From the NCBI GenBank assembly GCA_024196135.1, contig JAMQCK010000634.1:1-18712 (forward strand): DNA of 18,712 nucleotides, written 5' to 3'. Shown here one piece after another: positions 1 to 8,829 of this stretch (positions within the stretch are counted from its first letter, which is position 1; every line of letters begins with the position of its first letter). The notes under the pieces were generated by a model that was not told the DNA's origin, made no database searches, and saw only the letters and a program-made list of their open reading frames with translations. Position numbers and translations under genes: made by a program. Source of the stretch: Pleurotus ostreatus/Saccharomyces cerevisiae fusant (taxonomy: Eukaryota; Opisthokonta).

Positions 1-6
1 ATGCCG

Positions 7-164
7 GGGATACGCAGCCGATCGCACCGTCACAGCGCCCTTGTCAGGGATACGCAACCGTTCGCGACGATACAGCGCCCTGGCCAGGGATACGCAGCCG
101 TTCGCGACGATACAGCGCCCCGCCAGGGTTATAGGCCGCTCGCTCCGTACAGCGCTCCAGCCGT
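7..164. repeat. 40-bp minisatellite, about four units
   Basis: Four head-to-tail units begin at 7, 47, 87 and 126, each starting with GGGATACGC or a decayed form of it. Units 1 to 3 are 40, 40 and 39 bp and share the internal blocks GATACGCAGCCG and ACAGCGCCC. Unit 4 (126-164) is clearly diverged. Units 2 and 3 are nearly identical. The array begins at or beyond the left edge of the window, so its full size is unknown. An open frame runs through it, but its composition (Arg, Pro, Ser) and the lack of any recognisable motif argue against coding. Confidence 0.8.
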
Positions 165-943
165 CGAACGGCTAGACCCGCGGGTATCGCTCGCGGATCG
201 TCCATCGACGAGGCTACGCCTCCGAACGCCGAGGAGCGACCTTCGTGGTCCATCCTCTACTAGGTACAACCTACCTAGCTGTCCTTCTCCGGCGAGACCT
301 CAGATCCGAGGACGCGCTTACAAAGGCGGTGTCCGACAAGGCTGGGATTATGGATGCTTTGCTGCATCGAAGAAGGTAGTCCGTTCGAATCGTACATTGA
401 CTATTCTGATCAAGGTCATTGTCATCGCATAGCCGTGCTGGCCGGATCCTTGGGGATGCAAGGTGGAGCGCTTGCGATGGCCGCTTGCATATCATCTATG
501 CCGGGACTGGGGCGAAGGAGTAGGTTCAGTTATATCAGTCATTGGGCCCAGCCATTCGAGTTCGTAGATGATCATCCTTTTCAACACAGCACAGACGGTG
601 TGCGGAGGAGTAGCTATGACCTTAATGAACGAATGTAGCGTCTTGCTGACAGGTCGGGCGCCCGTCGGATGAAAGGAGGGGCGCACCCGCACTGATCCTT
701 ACTTGGCAAGGCCAATAGTAGGTGCACCAAGAAGGGCCAAAGACTTCAACTAGGCATGCGTCGTAGTAGCCTGACGACACGGGCCGAGATGTTGTAGAAG
801 GGTATACGCGACAATAAGAAGATTGCTCTCAACGCTGACACTAAGTAAGTCCTGCAAACCGTTAGTCCCGCTGGCACCCTCGCGCGTTTTCAGTCGTAGC
901 TCACCATTATTACTGCTTCCTTGCAGAAGCGCGTTCCTCGATG
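165..943. other. Gene-free stretch left of the membrane protein
   Basis: I see no supportable gene here. Open frames on both strands are short, overlap each other and lack recognisable motifs. The stretch lies downstream of the stop codon of the membrane-protein gene that reads leftward, so its right end probably holds that gene's 3' UTR and polyadenylation region. Confidence 0.5.
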
Positions 944-2221
944 TCAATCCGCCGTATATACAGGCGGCAACTCGAGCCCCCGTATACCACTGTCCGTATG
1001 TCGGACGACATCAACAGGCGGCAGTGCATTCGATTCTTCCAACCCGTCATTATGACGGAGCTGTACTTCTCGCCCGCCCTTGCGGTTGTTATAGACGTCG
1101 TGGCGATTCCGCGTACTGGGAGGACAGCCTGCGTCGAAGGTTTGACTGGTCTCCGGATATGATGCAGCAGGCCAAGAACCGTGTCCTGACGAGGCGTGTC
1201 GTGTCTTCTGTGGGCCTGACGATTGCGAGGTAGACGAGACGAAGGGCACTATCTCAGCGGCATGCGATGGATACATATAGTCTGCAGGTGAGAGTACTGA
1301 CTGAGCAGCATACCAGGCAGAGCGATAAGCGCGCACCAATGGAGTTATGGGTTTCCTCCTCGGCTCGTTTACGTGCCTTTCGCTTTCGTGCGAATAGGGC
1401 TCCAAGTATGAGGGCCAGACACAAAAGCAAGACACCTCCAGCCACACCTCCGATGATGGCACCGACGTTAGCGTGTCGCTGATGTCGCTGAGAGGTCGGC
1501 TCGCTGCTGCTCCCTGTCGCAGACGAAGTGCTATTGTCGCCGCCGTATATCTCGAAGAAGTCGAACCATATGGTGCCCTCGCCGTCTTCATAGTCGGTGT
1601 TGACATGCTCCATGGTGACTTTGAGAGTACTGGAAAGCGCTCGCTCGTTAGTTAGCTGATGGGACGCGAGGAAGATCGACGCGCACTGATCACCCTGCAC
1701 GAGGTTGTCCGACTTCCAGAACAACTGTTTATACGTGTCGCCTGTGCCCGAGTGCGAAGTGACCGTGGTTGCGTTACCTCCATCGATAGAGTAGCTGGTC
1801 TGTACCCAGTCTGAGGAATAATCGAACGTCTGCCTGCAGGTCAATAACCGTTTGTGAACTGGACGGACTACTCACCCCGTACACGGCGATCAACCACCCT
1901 GACAGTAATTTTAGCGATGGAACAAAAGAAGGAGAACTTACTCCGCACCGCTAAATTCCACCTCAAAATAATCGCCATCGTGTGTGCTGCTGCTCACCGT
2001 ACCCGCATACTCCTCGTCGGGCGTGCCCCCAACACGCCAACTTCCCGTGTACGTGACGTTGATGCTCTGGTCATCGAGTAGGACTTTATCCTGCGTAGAC
2101 CCGGACATTCAGCAGCGAGCTGGTACTAAAGATCGACTATTGACGGTGCACGCCCCCTCGGGAGCAGCGTGATGGCAGAGAAGAAAAGAGAGAATGCGTG
2201 TCGCGCCTCCTTGCTGCCCAT
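944..2221 (-). CDS. Single-pass membrane protein with extracellular beta-sandwich-like domain, unknown function
   Basis: Exons on the minus strand: 2138-2221 (tentative), 1949-2090, 1876-1898, 1337-1829 and 944-1281, giving about 359 residues. Exon 1 would encode a signal peptide with the hydrophobic run AFSLFFSAITLLP. Its GTCGAT donor is weak, so the 5' end is uncertain; everything from 2090 onward joins cleanly. Introns 1899-1948 and 1282-1336 use GTGCGN donors. The 23-nt exon 1876-1898 restores the frame to read FSGWLIAVYGTFDYSSDW. The outer domain is rich in Thr, Ser and aromatics. A Ser/Thr-rich stalk follows, then one transmembrane helix at about residues 205-229 (GAIIGGVAGGVLLLCLALIL) and a basic stop-transfer segment (RKRKARKR). 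The cytoplasmic tail ends in HTDSGIRGLELPPVYTAD. This layout and a His-x-Asp-Ser-Gly / Leu-Pro-Pro-x-Tyr tail are, from general knowledge, common in many uncharacterised basidiomycete surface proteins. No enzymatic motif is seen. A sensor or cell-wall adhesion role is possible but is only inference. Confidence 0.75.
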
Positions 2222-2820
2222 TACGATACTGACATTCCTCAAACATCATCACATAGCTCGCCTCTTGGCGACGGACGCCGCCCGGTTTGATTGCGACCGA
2301 GCGGTCCGCAAGGGACTGCAGACCGCTTGCGTTGGGCGCTGTTCAACTCAGCAGAGCTATTGGGCGGCAGTGCGAGTGACTCACGCGACCATCGACTTGC
2401 TTTCTCGTATCTATTGGGCTGCCTTGAGCTGCACTAGCAAACGTGGCCATCGCGGCGCCGCTTCTTCGAGTGAATCAGGACAGCAATCTCTTCAATAGCA
2501 ATGCTCTACGGCGTGGTTTGTCACACACAAGCTGACCTGAGTGGTGTTAAGCGCTGAGGAAACCTGGGAATATGCCGCCACTCGCACACCTTGAACAAGT
2601 GGGTCAAGTACGTGGCCAGCTCGAAACCAGCACTTTGGTGCATCGAGACATACTCGACGTCGCGCGGTAGTGCGGGTGTGGACGAACAGGGTTGCTGATG
2701 ACCTTGGCAATCGCAAGAGCCGGACAGGGAGGGATACTCGTTAAGTGAATTTGCAGAAGAGGGGAGATCCATATTTAATCATTGTATCCGTACAATAGGA
2801 TTTGGGCAGTCGTGATCTAC
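2222..2820. promoter_or_regulatory. Intergenic region: promoter of the membrane protein, 3' end of the TMEM256-like gene
   Basis: No gene is supportable in these 600 bp. Both flanking genes read leftward, so the left part should carry the promoter and 5' UTR of the membrane-protein gene and the right part the 3' UTR of the TMEM256-like gene. The arms GCGGTC (2301-2306) and GACCGC (2321-2326) form an imperfectly spaced inverted repeat with a 14-nt gap. An AT-rich patch lies at about 2770-2790. Open frames in this stretch are short and featureless. Confidence 0.4.
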
Positions 2821-3560
2821 TCAGAACAACAAAGCAATATATCTGCCGCTTGTCAGCTCAAGCTCATTCACACAACACCAAGTCACTCACCCAGCAATCA
2901 GAATCGAGCCGCCCAGAGGCGTGATGGGGCCCAGAATTCTGACCCTGTGGTTTGGTAGTCAGTACGAGGTCCATGGAGGTTTAGTGGTACGCACTTGTCC
3001 CCAAGCCCCTTCATCTTCGCGACCGTGAGCGCGAAGATACTGCCAGAAAACATGGCCGTGCCGGCGATGATTGCGGGACCTGCGAAGGCGTGGCGGGAGA
3101 AGCGGGGGTGCATAGACACGGCGAGGAGTGCTACACCGTTGGCGACCTATCGGGAAGGAGGCGTTCAGCAAGGTGCTTGGGAGGCGGTGGCATGGTGGGT
3201 AGGGATGCAGATGAGCGACGGGAGTAGAGGGATAACGAGGGCGGGTGTGTGTGATTATATCCTCGAGGGAGATCGTTGCTGCACGCTGGGTGGAGGAAGG
3301 GGGAAGGAACACACCGCGTAGTGGGCCGCTGTCTCCCACGCATGCACCGTATCCGGCGTAACATTGGGCTGCTTCTTGAGTCCATGAGCTGCACAGATCA
3401 AGCCCCCGGTCAGCCTACATTCCCTGAACCAGCTCTCGAATCGCATACGCACCTCCGAAAGCACCCGTAATGACTCCAGTCGCCACTGTACGCGATCAGC
3501 AACTCGCATGCCAGATCACCCGGCCCACTAACCAAAGGCAGCGCCAGCGCGCCAGAGCAT
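2821..3560 (-). CDS. TMEM256/DUF423 family small membrane protein
   Basis: Six exons on the minus strand: 3533-3560, 3453-3485, 3315-3388, 2995-3146, 2891-2944 and 2821-2842, encoding 120 residues. All phases match, with introns of 47, 64, 168, 50 and 48 nt. The start is the ATG at 3560, giving MLWRAGAAFVATGVITGAFG. Family landmarks in order: the N-terminal Gly/Ala-rich helix ending in GAFGAHGL, then AWETAAHYAVANGVALLAVS, then FSGSIFALT, then the signature LGPITPLGGSILIAGY close to the C-terminus. The length and the three to four hydrophobic segments fit the DUF423/TMEM256 family, found from bacteria (YwdK-like) to mitochondria of eukaryotes. The biochemical role of the family is not established. 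The 168-nt fourth intron is long for this locus. The last exon codes only the final residues YIALLF. Identification is firm; function is unknown. Confidence 0.9.
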
Positions 3561-3933
3561 CGAGGAGCCTTGGTTCAGCATACTGCGCGAGATGAGGGGG
3601 GTAAGCTCAGTGAGGGGGTTGCGCATTGGGGAGGTTGGGAGATCGGGCAGTGGTCGGCGGCGTCAAGGCGCGTCTACCCGGCACCGGGCGAACGCTTCAC
3701 CCCGCAGACCATGGTGACTTCTCCGTTCTGGACTTGGCGGGCTCCCGCATGTAGATATTGGTCGAAAGAGTGATGTATGCACTGCAAGCCATAGGTACTA
3801 TACTGGCTATACTTACCAGAAGTAAAGAGGGGACTGATGTCGAGGATGGGGTAAATGAAGATAACTACTTCCCCGCACTTCAGATCAGCGCAGGGACTGT
3901 CTGCAGTAGTATACACGGTGATTATAATGCTCT
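3561..3933. other. Intergenic: promoter of TMEM256-like gene and 3' UTR of WrbA-like gene
   Basis: These 373 bp separate two genes that both read leftward. No coding region is supportable. A GC-rich, G-heavy half lies next to the TMEM256-like start. An AT-richer half (about 3780-3930) lies just after the WrbA-like stop and would be its 3' UTR. Confidence 0.4.
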
Positions 3934-4753
3934 CTACTTGAAGGAATGCTTGGCCAGGGTCTCCCAGAATTGCTGGCCCTGGATCTTAGCAACTTCTAGT
4001 TCGAGAGGCGTTGGCTGGCGTGAGCCATCGCCTCCAGCGAAGGTACCTGCGCCCCAAGCCGATCCTGAAGTCATGGGTTAGCCCACTGAAAGTTCGTGAG
4101 AACGATAGGACTGAGCGTACCTCCATGAACCTCATCGTTGTTGCCCAATTGCTTGAACACCCTGGAGTACCCAAGTGGCACGAAGATCATGCCGTGATGG
4201 ACGAACGTCGACATAGCGTTCGCTACCGTCATCTCCTGGCCACCTCCCTGGGACGAGGTAGAGACGAACGCGCTGCAGAACTTCCCGGAAAGAGCACCTT
4301 GAGACCAGAGCTGGCCGGTGGTGTCCCAGAAGGCCTGCGAACAACGTTCAGCGATATATAAGTATGTAAACCAGGTGAGGCGTACCTTCCACTGGCCAGG
4401 GAAGTTGCCGTAGCGCGTGGGTATGCCGAAGAGGAAGCCATCGTAGTTGCGCAGAGTGTCCGCGCTAGCGATGGGATAGTCGGGCTTAGGAGGTGCGTGC
4501 ATCCTATCGAGGACTTCCTTAGGCAGGGTCTCGGGCACTCTGAGATTGAAGTAGGTACTTTGATTGAATTTATGCAGTATCAGCACGTACTGGTAGATAC
4601 TCGTAGTGCCTCCAGCAGCATGAACGCCAGACTTCACGGCCTCGGCGACTGCGAACGCGTGTAAGCTTGACACCTAGAGGTACGTGTAGGACACGCACGC
4701 TTGCCAACATGGCCGTACATGGTGTATATAACGACTGCGACTCGGGGCGTCAT
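3934..4753 (-). CDS. WrbA-type NAD(P)H:quinone oxidoreductase (flavodoxin fold)
   Basis: Five exons on the minus strand: 4699-4753, 4591-4648, 4386-4539, 4121-4334 and 3934-4064, encoding 203 residues with consistent phases and introns of 50-56 nt. The family enzyme binds FMN and reduces quinones by two electrons using NAD(P)H, avoiding semiquinone radicals. Fungal members (Pst2/Ycp4-like) are cytosolic or eisosome-associated. Visible landmarks: the N-terminal beta strand and FMN-phosphate loop in [20 protein letters not shown], the motif [19 protein letters not shown] at about residues 83-101, the [12 protein letters not shown] segment, [11 protein letters not shown], and the [20 protein letters not shown] flavin-side loop near the C-terminus. 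The length is usual for the family (about 200). In wood-decay basidiomycetes such enzymes are linked to quinone redox cycling, but nothing here proves that role. The gene is divergent from SPB1 across 1 kb that contains a shared promoter element. Confidence 0.95.
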
Positions 4754-4980
4754 GGTGTGCAGGTGCAAGTTTGGTGTGGTCTAATGGGAGGAACCTTCGA
4801 TGCCTTGCGCGCTTATATTGGTCGTGCTGATGTCATCGCTTTTGACTGTGCATTAGTGGGCATGATCGCCTGCCCAATAGCGTCGACCCTCTCGTAAAGT
4901 CTCTGAGAAAGTGAAGAAAAACACGCCAGCCGGCATAGGCATTATTCTGACCAGGCAGAGGGCAGGAGAGATGGAAACAA

Positions 4981-5025
4981 AAGACAAGTCTTCTTCACAA
5001 GCCGTTATTCCGCCCCAAACACGTG
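4981..5025 (-). promoter_or_regulatory. Composite E-box element, copy facing the WrbA-like gene
   Basis: Read on the minus strand, 5025 to 5004 is a 22-bp word beginning CACGTGTTTGGGGCGGAATA and ending AC. It is identical to the copy at 5632-5653. It contains the palindromic CACGTG core bound by bHLH factors. On the downstream side, after an 11-bp gap, lies AAGACAAGTCTT (4981-4992), a palindrome also present in near-identical form beside the other copy. The element lies about 250 bp upstream of the WrbA-like start and points toward it. A regulatory role is inferred from the exact repetition and position. Confidence 0.55.
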
Positions 5026-5262
5026 ATCCCATGTGCTTCATTTCGGGGATAGCAAACACATTGCCGAGATGCCGAGGCACTTGAGGCGTCACGCAGTAAA
5101 GTCCTAGAAATCGCCACTCTATCGAGGGTAAGGGCCTTCAGGCCAGAGATCAATATATGCTACCTTATCACACTGACTGAATTTATTCCACTTGTATAAG
5201 CGACTTTAAGGCTGCTCAAGGGGGTTCTAACCGTCTAACAAGGTGGCCAGGGTGTTGCCACT

Positions 5263-5283
5263 CACCGAGTTTCACTCTCGGTG
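5263..5283. repeat. 7-bp stem hairpin flanked by direct repeat
   Basis: CACCGAG (5263-5269) pairs perfectly with CTCGGTG (5277-5283) across a 7-nt loop. GGTGGCCAG occurs at 5242-5250 and again at 5280-5288. There is no evidence of function. It does not fit a tRNA. Confidence 0.4.
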
Positions 5284-5631
5284 GCCAGCGAGGCCCGCCA
5301 CTGCGCGCAGCCACGAAGTAAGCTGAAAGTGATATATATTCAGTCGCCAAGAATGTCTGCTACTCTACGCGCGGCTGTAGCTAGCTCGCTGTCGGCATTG
5401 TGCCGGGGAAGAGGTATGCTAGCCACCCATATACAATGGTGGCAGGGGGTCGGGACAGCGCGTATCGCGCGCGTACATACAGGATGGTGTGTAGTATTAG
5501 CTTGGCGCACGTTGGAGACCCAAGGGCGAGGAGTGGCGTGGCATGGTGAGGGTAGAACGAAAGGATGGCGCGCTGCGTGATGCACTGTCACGCACCAGGA
5601 ATCGATGCGGAGATGGCCGAAAACGTGGGAG

Positions 5632-5665
5632 CACGTGTTTGGGGCGGAATAACAAGACCTGTCTT
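5632..5665 (+). promoter_or_regulatory. Composite E-box element, copy facing SPB1
   Basis: The 22-bp word at 5632-5653 begins CACGTGTTTGGGGCGGAATA and ends AC. It is followed immediately by AAGACCTGTCTT (5654-5665), an inverted repeat of AAGAC and GTCTT. The 22 bp match exactly, in opposite orientation, the copy at 5004-5025. The word ends about 120 bp upstream of the SPB1 start codon and reads toward it, a position fitting a proximal promoter element. Confidence 0.55.
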
Positions 5666-5772
5666 CTTCCGTCTCCGTCGGACCGATTCACCGCTCGCGT
5701 GGCAAAATTTCCCATTTCGTAGATCTCGATCACCGCTGAACGGACCCCTTCTGCTCGTCGCGGTCACTCAAC

Positions 5773-8676
5773 ATGGGGAAGGCTCAGAAGAAGACAGGAA
5801 AGGGTCGTCTCGACAAGTACTACAAGCTTGCAAAGTGCGTGCTCAGGTGTCCTTCCGTATGTCGTGGAGTCTGACAAAACGACAGGGAGCAGGGCTACCG
5901 CGCTCGATCTGCCTTCAAGCTCATTCAGCTCAACAAGAAGTACAACTTTCTGGAGACTGCACGATGCTGCATCGATCTTTGTGCTGCGCCAGGTGGCTGG
6001 CTGCAGGTTGCTAGCAAGCATATGCCTAATAACAGTGTCATCGTCGGTGCGTGTTCCACCACTCAGACCATGCATCGTCCCCTCACACTCTACCAGGTGT
6101 TGACTTGGTCCCCATTAAGCCTATCCCCCGTGTTGTAACCTTCGCCGCCGACATTACTACCACTCATTGCCGAAACCTTCTGCGCGGTGAACTCAAGGAC
6201 TGGAAGGCGGACGTCGTACTGCACGATGGTGCCCCCAACGTCGGAACGGCTTGGATCCAGGATGCCTACACCCAGTCCGAGCTCGTGCTCATGTCCCTCA
6301 AGCTCGCTGTCGAGTTCCTCGTCAAGGGCGGCACCTTCGTCACCAAGGTCTTCCGTAGCACCGACTACAACAACCTCATCTGGGTTTTCAGCCAGCTCTT
6401 CGGGAAGGTCGAGGCGACCAAGCCGCCTTCGTCTCGTAACGTTTCCGCCGAGATTTTCGTCGTCTGCCGCGACTTCCATGCCCCCAAGCACATCGACCCC
6501 AAGTTTCTCGACCCGAAGCACGTCTTCAAGGACCTCGCCGCCTCGATCCCTGCCGACGACAAGGGTTCCAACTCCAACAACGTCCAGGCCAACGTCTTCC
6601 AGCCAGAGAAGAAGCGCCGGAAGCGTGACGGTTACGCCGACGGCGACTACACCCTCTTCCGCACAGCGACTGCGAGCGACCTCATCCGTGGCCCGGATCC
6701 CATTGCCATCCTTGGTTCTGTGAATCAGATCACCTTCACTACGGACGAGGAGAAGGAGTATGTATATCTTTATCTTGACTAGCGAACTGTGACTGACCTG
6801 CTCATAGATGGCTGAAGCTGGAGATCACGAAGCCGGAGATCAAGGCCAACTGCGATGATCTCAAGGTTCTCGGCAAGGGTGACTTCAAGGCTATCCTCAA
6901 ATGGCGGACTAACTTGCGGGAAGACGTGCGTATACCCTCTTATATTGGTCGCTCCGTAGCTAACACCATCCTCAGCTCGGCTTGGACAACAAGTCGAAGG
7001 ACGCCCAAGAGTTGACCGAAACAGTCGAAGTGACCGAAGAGGTCGACGAGGACACCCAGATCCAAGAAGAGCTCGAGCGCCTCAACGCCGAAGCCGCCGC
7101 CCGCACCAAGCGCCAGCGCCGCCGCGCCAACGAGGTCAAGACCAAGACCATCCAGCGCATGCAGCTCCAGATGACCGCGCCCCTCGACATCGGTATGGAG
7201 CAGGCCGACGCCTCCCTCGGCGGCCAGGACGACTTCTTCGACCTCGACGAGGTGGAGCGCAATCGCAAGGGCGCGCGCCGCTTGGCAAAGTCCTCCATGG
7301 ACGATGAGGATGCGGACTCGGATGTGGCGCAGGAGGAAGATGAGGAGGAGGAAGAGCTCGTAGACTCGGAGGAGGAGCGCGAGCGGAGGACACGGGCGCT
7401 GGAAAACGATATGGATGGGATGTACACGGCGTACCGGCAAAGGCTGCGCGAGCGGGACGCAAAGTTCAAGGCGAAGGAGGCGCGGATGAACAACCCGGAC
7501 CGCGAGGAAACGTGGCAGGGTATCAAGGAGGTCGCCAGCGAAGAGGAGGACGATAGCGACGCTGAGGGCGCGGGCTGGGCTGCGAGGGAGCAGCGCAAGT
7601 TCGCAGATGCGGAGGATTCGTCGGACGAGAGCGATATCGATGACGACGAGCCTTCGACGAAGCGGAGACGGACGGAGAACGGTGCTCAGCGGGTGGGCAA
7701 GGGAAAGCTTGTCCAGTCGTTGGAGGGCCCGAAGATGCCGGAGAGCCAGGCGGCCAAGATATGGTTCAGCCAAGATGTCTTCGCCGGTATTGACGATGAT
7801 GTGGAGGACGACGAGGAGGAGAGCGAGGATGAGGAGGACGAGGATGAAGATGAGGATGTCGACATGGAGGAAGAGGTGCGTGCTCCCACATCAACATCCC
7901 TTTTGCAACCCTCTTACCCGATCTGCAGGGCCCCGCTACTCCAGAAGACGACGATGACTTCGAGATTGTCCCGTTACAAAAGGACAGCGACGATGAAGAC
8001 ATGTGGGACGTCGAGGATGACAACGAGGACGCTGCGAACGCAGAGAAAATACGGAGTATGTTGACTTGCTATCATTTATCTGTGTCTTTACTGACCCTCT
8101 GCAGAATACGGCCTCACCACTGGCGAAACCGTCACCCTCGCCCAGGCCCTCGTCAACCGCAACACCACCAAAACCCACCTCATCAACGACGGCTTCTCCC
8201 GCTACTCCCTCAACTCCAAAGACGACCTCCCCTCCTGGTTCCTCGACGACGAGCAGCAGCACTACAAGCCCAACCTCCCCGTCACCAAAGAAGCCATCGC
8301 CGCCCTCCGCGCCCGCCAGCGCGCCCTCGACGCGCGCCCGATCAAGAAGATCGCGGAGGCGAAGGCGCGCAAGAAGCTCAAGGCCGCGCAGCGCCTCGAG
8401 AAGGCGATGAAGAAGGCGGAGGGCGTGAACGAGACGAGCGACCTGAGCGAGCGCGAGAAGGCGGCGCAGATCGAGAAGCTGATGCGCAAGGGCGCGAGCA
8501 AGGGGAAGCCGAAGACGGAGGTGAAGGTCGTGTTTGCGAAGGGCGCGCAGAAGGGGGTGAAGGGCAGGCCGAAGGGCGTGAAGGGGCGGTACCAGATGGT
8601 GGACGCGAGAGGGAAGAAGGAGCTGCGGGCGAAGAAGCGGGCGGAGAAGGCGAACAAGAAGAGGAAGCGGGCTTAG
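5773..8676 (+). CDS. SPB1: SPB1: AdoMet-dependent rRNA 2'-O-methyltransferase of pre-60S ribosomes
   Basis: Seven exons: 5773-5834, 5886-6046, 6097-6757, 6808-6925, 6976-7875, 7929-8055 and 8105-8676, encoding 866 residues (yeast Spb1 is 841). Introns are 49-53 nt. The start [20 protein letters not shown] is typical of the family. The FtsJ/RrmJ methyltransferase domain spans about residues 20-210: the SAM motif DLCAAPGGW at 51-59, and the catalytic K-D-K-E tetrad visible as K32 (RSAFK), D118 (HDGAPN), K158 (FVTK) and E193 (VSAE). A central DUF3381 region follows, then a long acidic stretch rich in Asp/Glu (encoded around 7560-8040). The Spb1 C-terminal domain lies in the last exon ([15 protein letters not shown]) and ends in a Lys/Arg-rich tail. 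In yeast, Spb1 methylates a guanosine of the 25S rRNA A-loop in the nucleolus and is needed for 60S maturation. All key residues are intact. The stop lies 153 bp from the convergent hydrolase stop. Confidence 0.97.
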
Positions 8677-8829
8677 GCGCATTCCCCGTCTTGTCGTTCG
8701 TCTCTGCCACTCATTGCATACCATGTTGTTGTACTTGCATTTATCCTCCATCTGTGTTCTTGTATCCCGGAGTTTACTCGGGCATCTGTTTGTGATACAA
8801 GCTTTTTATTCGACCTTCTATAAAATCAT
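8677..8829. terminator. Convergent 3' UTR region of SPB1 and hydrolase copy 1
   Basis: Only 153 bp separate the SPB1 stop (8676) and the hydrolase stop (8830), which face each other. The region is rich in T on the plus strand, and 3' processing signals of both genes must lie here or overlap the neighbouring coding ends. Confidence 0.5.

Larger units (their letters stand above)
4754..5772. promoter_or_regulatory. Divergent promoter region between WrbA-like gene and SPB1
   Basis: No gene is supportable in this kilobase; frames here are short and lack motifs. It separates two genes transcribed away from each other. It contains two oppositely oriented copies of a 22-bp CACGTG element (listed separately), a TATA-like run near 5332-5339 (ATATATAT), and a 7-bp hairpin at 5263-5283 flanked by a GGTGGCCAG direct repeat. 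Confidence 0.55.

Noticed and set aside
7..164. CRISPR-like array
   Set aside because: Units are contiguous 40-bp tandem repeats without unique spacers, in a eukaryotic genome.
383..391. GTTCGAATC, resembling a tRNA B box
   Set aside because: No A box at the proper distance upstream and no cloverleaf can be folded around it.
1..432. Plus-strand open frame of 143 codons covering the minisatellite
   Set aside because: Its length is a by-product of the GC-rich repeat; composition is Arg/Pro/Ser-rich with no motif, and no intron structure or start context supports it.
6187..6723. Ser/Thr/Pro-rich frame of 178 codons
   Set aside because: It is the shifted frame of SPB1 exon 3, whose own frame carries the methyltransferase motifs.
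6940..7773. Minus-strand frame of 277 codons
   Set aside because: Antisense shadow of the acidic and charged region of SPB1 exon 5, biased by GC-rich third positions.
7936..8751. Minus-strand frame of 271 codons rich in Leu and Arg
   Set aside because: Antisense shadow of the last SPB1 exons; low-complexity composition.
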